64,000 nt of DNA, from assembly GCA_011033025.1 (NCBI GenBank), contig WFMF01000082.1:310001-374000 (forward strand). Direction: 5' to 3'. Under the pieces are notes generated by a model that did no database searches, was not told where the DNA came from, and was given only the letters and a program-made list of their open reading frames with translations. This document shows, one piece after another, positions 62,523-64,000 of this stretch. A program made the translations under genes and the position numbers. Each line of letters opens with the position of its first letter. Within the stretch, counting starts at the first letter, position 1. Origin of the DNA: Beroe forskalii. Lineage: Eukaryota > Ctenophora > Nuda > Beroida > Beroidae.

Positions 62523-64000
62523 CTACGGGTAAAGGGGATTTTGAAGGGTAAAGGGGATTTAAAAAATGCCATCCAGAACCCAAATTCTCAAGTACCTGAA
62601 GTTGATTATTAAATTCCATTTTTTAATGTTAGCAGAAAATTGGTTAGGCAGGCAGATCACAGAATTAGGAATTCCAAAATTAATGAAATTATCAAATTCT
62701 AGAATCTCTGCAATTAAAGCGAACAGCAAAATGGTTAAAACCTTAACGACAGGCTCTAAGCAAACCAATTAAAAACCCATTAACCGATTATCTTAAAGAC
62801 CTGACTGAACAAAACACAGTCGCACGATAGTAAACAGCGATACTGAAACTGGCAGGAACAAACAGGCGTGGCGCCGATCGTGCTAAACGGATAACTAAAA
62901 AACATGGTCGCTCCCAAACATTAGACGGCTGGAAAAGGCACTATTATCAAGGTTTAGAGTGGGAAAATCACGGGTCTTGTCCGCCTACTGCTCCAGAAAG
63001 GTGCTCAGATATTATGTAAACTGCGCGCAAAACACGGGTCATTACAACTTTATGACATGGTTATGTGAGAGATGGGCAATCAAAATTGGAGTGAAGGAGG
63101 CTGCGCATAATATCGGATTGGTAGATTCTCATCAGCTTCTCCGGTATAAGTACAGTCTCAATTATTATAGGTCGCGAGCAAGTTATAGGTGGATGAGATT
63201 GATGTCATAGTTATTACTTAAAGTGGCAGACAAATAACACGAAACATGTCTTTTTTTCTTGCGATCAAGCTGATAAGTATTCAGAAATTCACAGGGTTAT
63301 CGATTTATTATGAAGAGCCACGGATATGTAACGCGTCAATACGTTCAATGCAGATAGGTCTAACACGGGCTGCGGACGATTTGACCAAGTTGGCAAGATT
63401 TACAGCAAAGGATATGAGATACGGGAATATAGTTATCAGCCGTACGTGGTGCTAACTGTGATAGTAATTTTAATGTGGCAATTACAAAGATTTATCATTC
63501 TCACAGGCAAATATAATATTATAAATCGGAATATTGGCAGCCAAGAAATTTATAAAACGGTGAGTCTTGTGAAGGAATCGTTTCCGTCATTTTATAGATT
63601 TACTGGAGAGTTGGGATAATGACCAGATCTGAAGAGATGCCGAAAAGAGTGGTGAAATTGCGTGGAGGTTCGGAGCCGCGCACGAACAATATATGAGTGG
63701 CAAGTAATGGCACTATCATAGGTTAAAGAGGCGTTAAGATGACCGTCAAATCGCCTGTTTTCCACCCGCGAGAGAGTTAATCAGGAGAATGAAGGAGGTA
63801 ATTGGGGGAGTTAGCGACCTGTTAGTGGAAAGGAAGTCGGATGTTAGTTATATGTTAGTGACGTAAGCACACGGCCATCAATTCGTTATTTTAATATGTG
63901 TTTCAATAGATGTAAATGCTAATTGTGGATACTTAAATTGAGGTTGCATTGGTGAGTTCATGCGAATTAAAGGTTGATCTGGCGTAGAAAGTTACTGATA
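62523..64000. other. upstream of the ankyrin gene, nothing supported
   Basis: It should contain the promoter or an upstream exon of the ankyrin gene, but no TATA box, CpG-rich promoter or phase-compatible exon was seen. An 83-codon plus-strand frame at 62959-63210 has no recognised motif. Confidence 0.4.

Overview
This window is nuclear DNA of an intron-rich, non-vertebrate animal. It is AT-rich, packed with small inverted-repeat transposons and minisatellites, and contains no operons, tRNA or rRNA genes, or CRISPR arrays that I could see. Every splice junction I could place is GT-AG. I cannot name the species; an early-branching or marine invertebrate is plausible but unproven.

Layout. 1-20.3 kb is intergenic: scattered MITEs (one hAT-like with an 8-bp target duplication) and several minisatellites. 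20.35-49.72 kb (+) is the orthologue of SWT1 (human C1orf26), a nuclear PIN-domain endoribonuclease of mRNP quality control. I assembled 14 exons. Reading phases agree at every junction except within two disordered N-terminal exons, and all four acidic PIN residues are present. 49.7-55.5 kb is the gap between convergent genes, with MITEs, a CpG-rich block and a 5'-truncated, frameshifted LINE. 62.5-55.5 kb (-) is a nine-exon gene for an ankyrin-repeat protein of about 452 residues that I do not recognise. 62.5-64 kb shows nothing I can support.

The SWT1 gene is interrupted by a large direct duplication (24.62-31.95 kb and 32.79-44.06 kb) that repeats the PIN exons. The second copy carries a 4.9-kb TIR transposon whose empty site is intact in the first copy. 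It also carries a 1.09-kb near-perfect palindrome and minisatellite alleles of different length. Its first 2 kb has a strong homopolymer-error signature that runs across the transposon boundary. An uncollapsed second haplotype is the simplest reading. A real duplication of a phase-symmetric exon cassette cannot be excluded.

The most unusual signal is that minisatellites here are built from splice junctions. In SWT1 the 5' splice site of the fourth PIN exon is repeated about 43 times (about 22 in the second copy) with a 21-bp, codon-phased unit that carries a consensus GTGAGT donor. The 3' splice site of exon 12 and the 5' splice site of exon 2 also lie in short arrays. In the neighbouring ankyrin gene one donor lies at the edge of a roughly 30-bp array, and one acceptor is copied about 27 times in a 52-bp array. 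This gives five junction-anchored arrays in two adjacent genes, which could make splice-site choice degenerate and variable in length.
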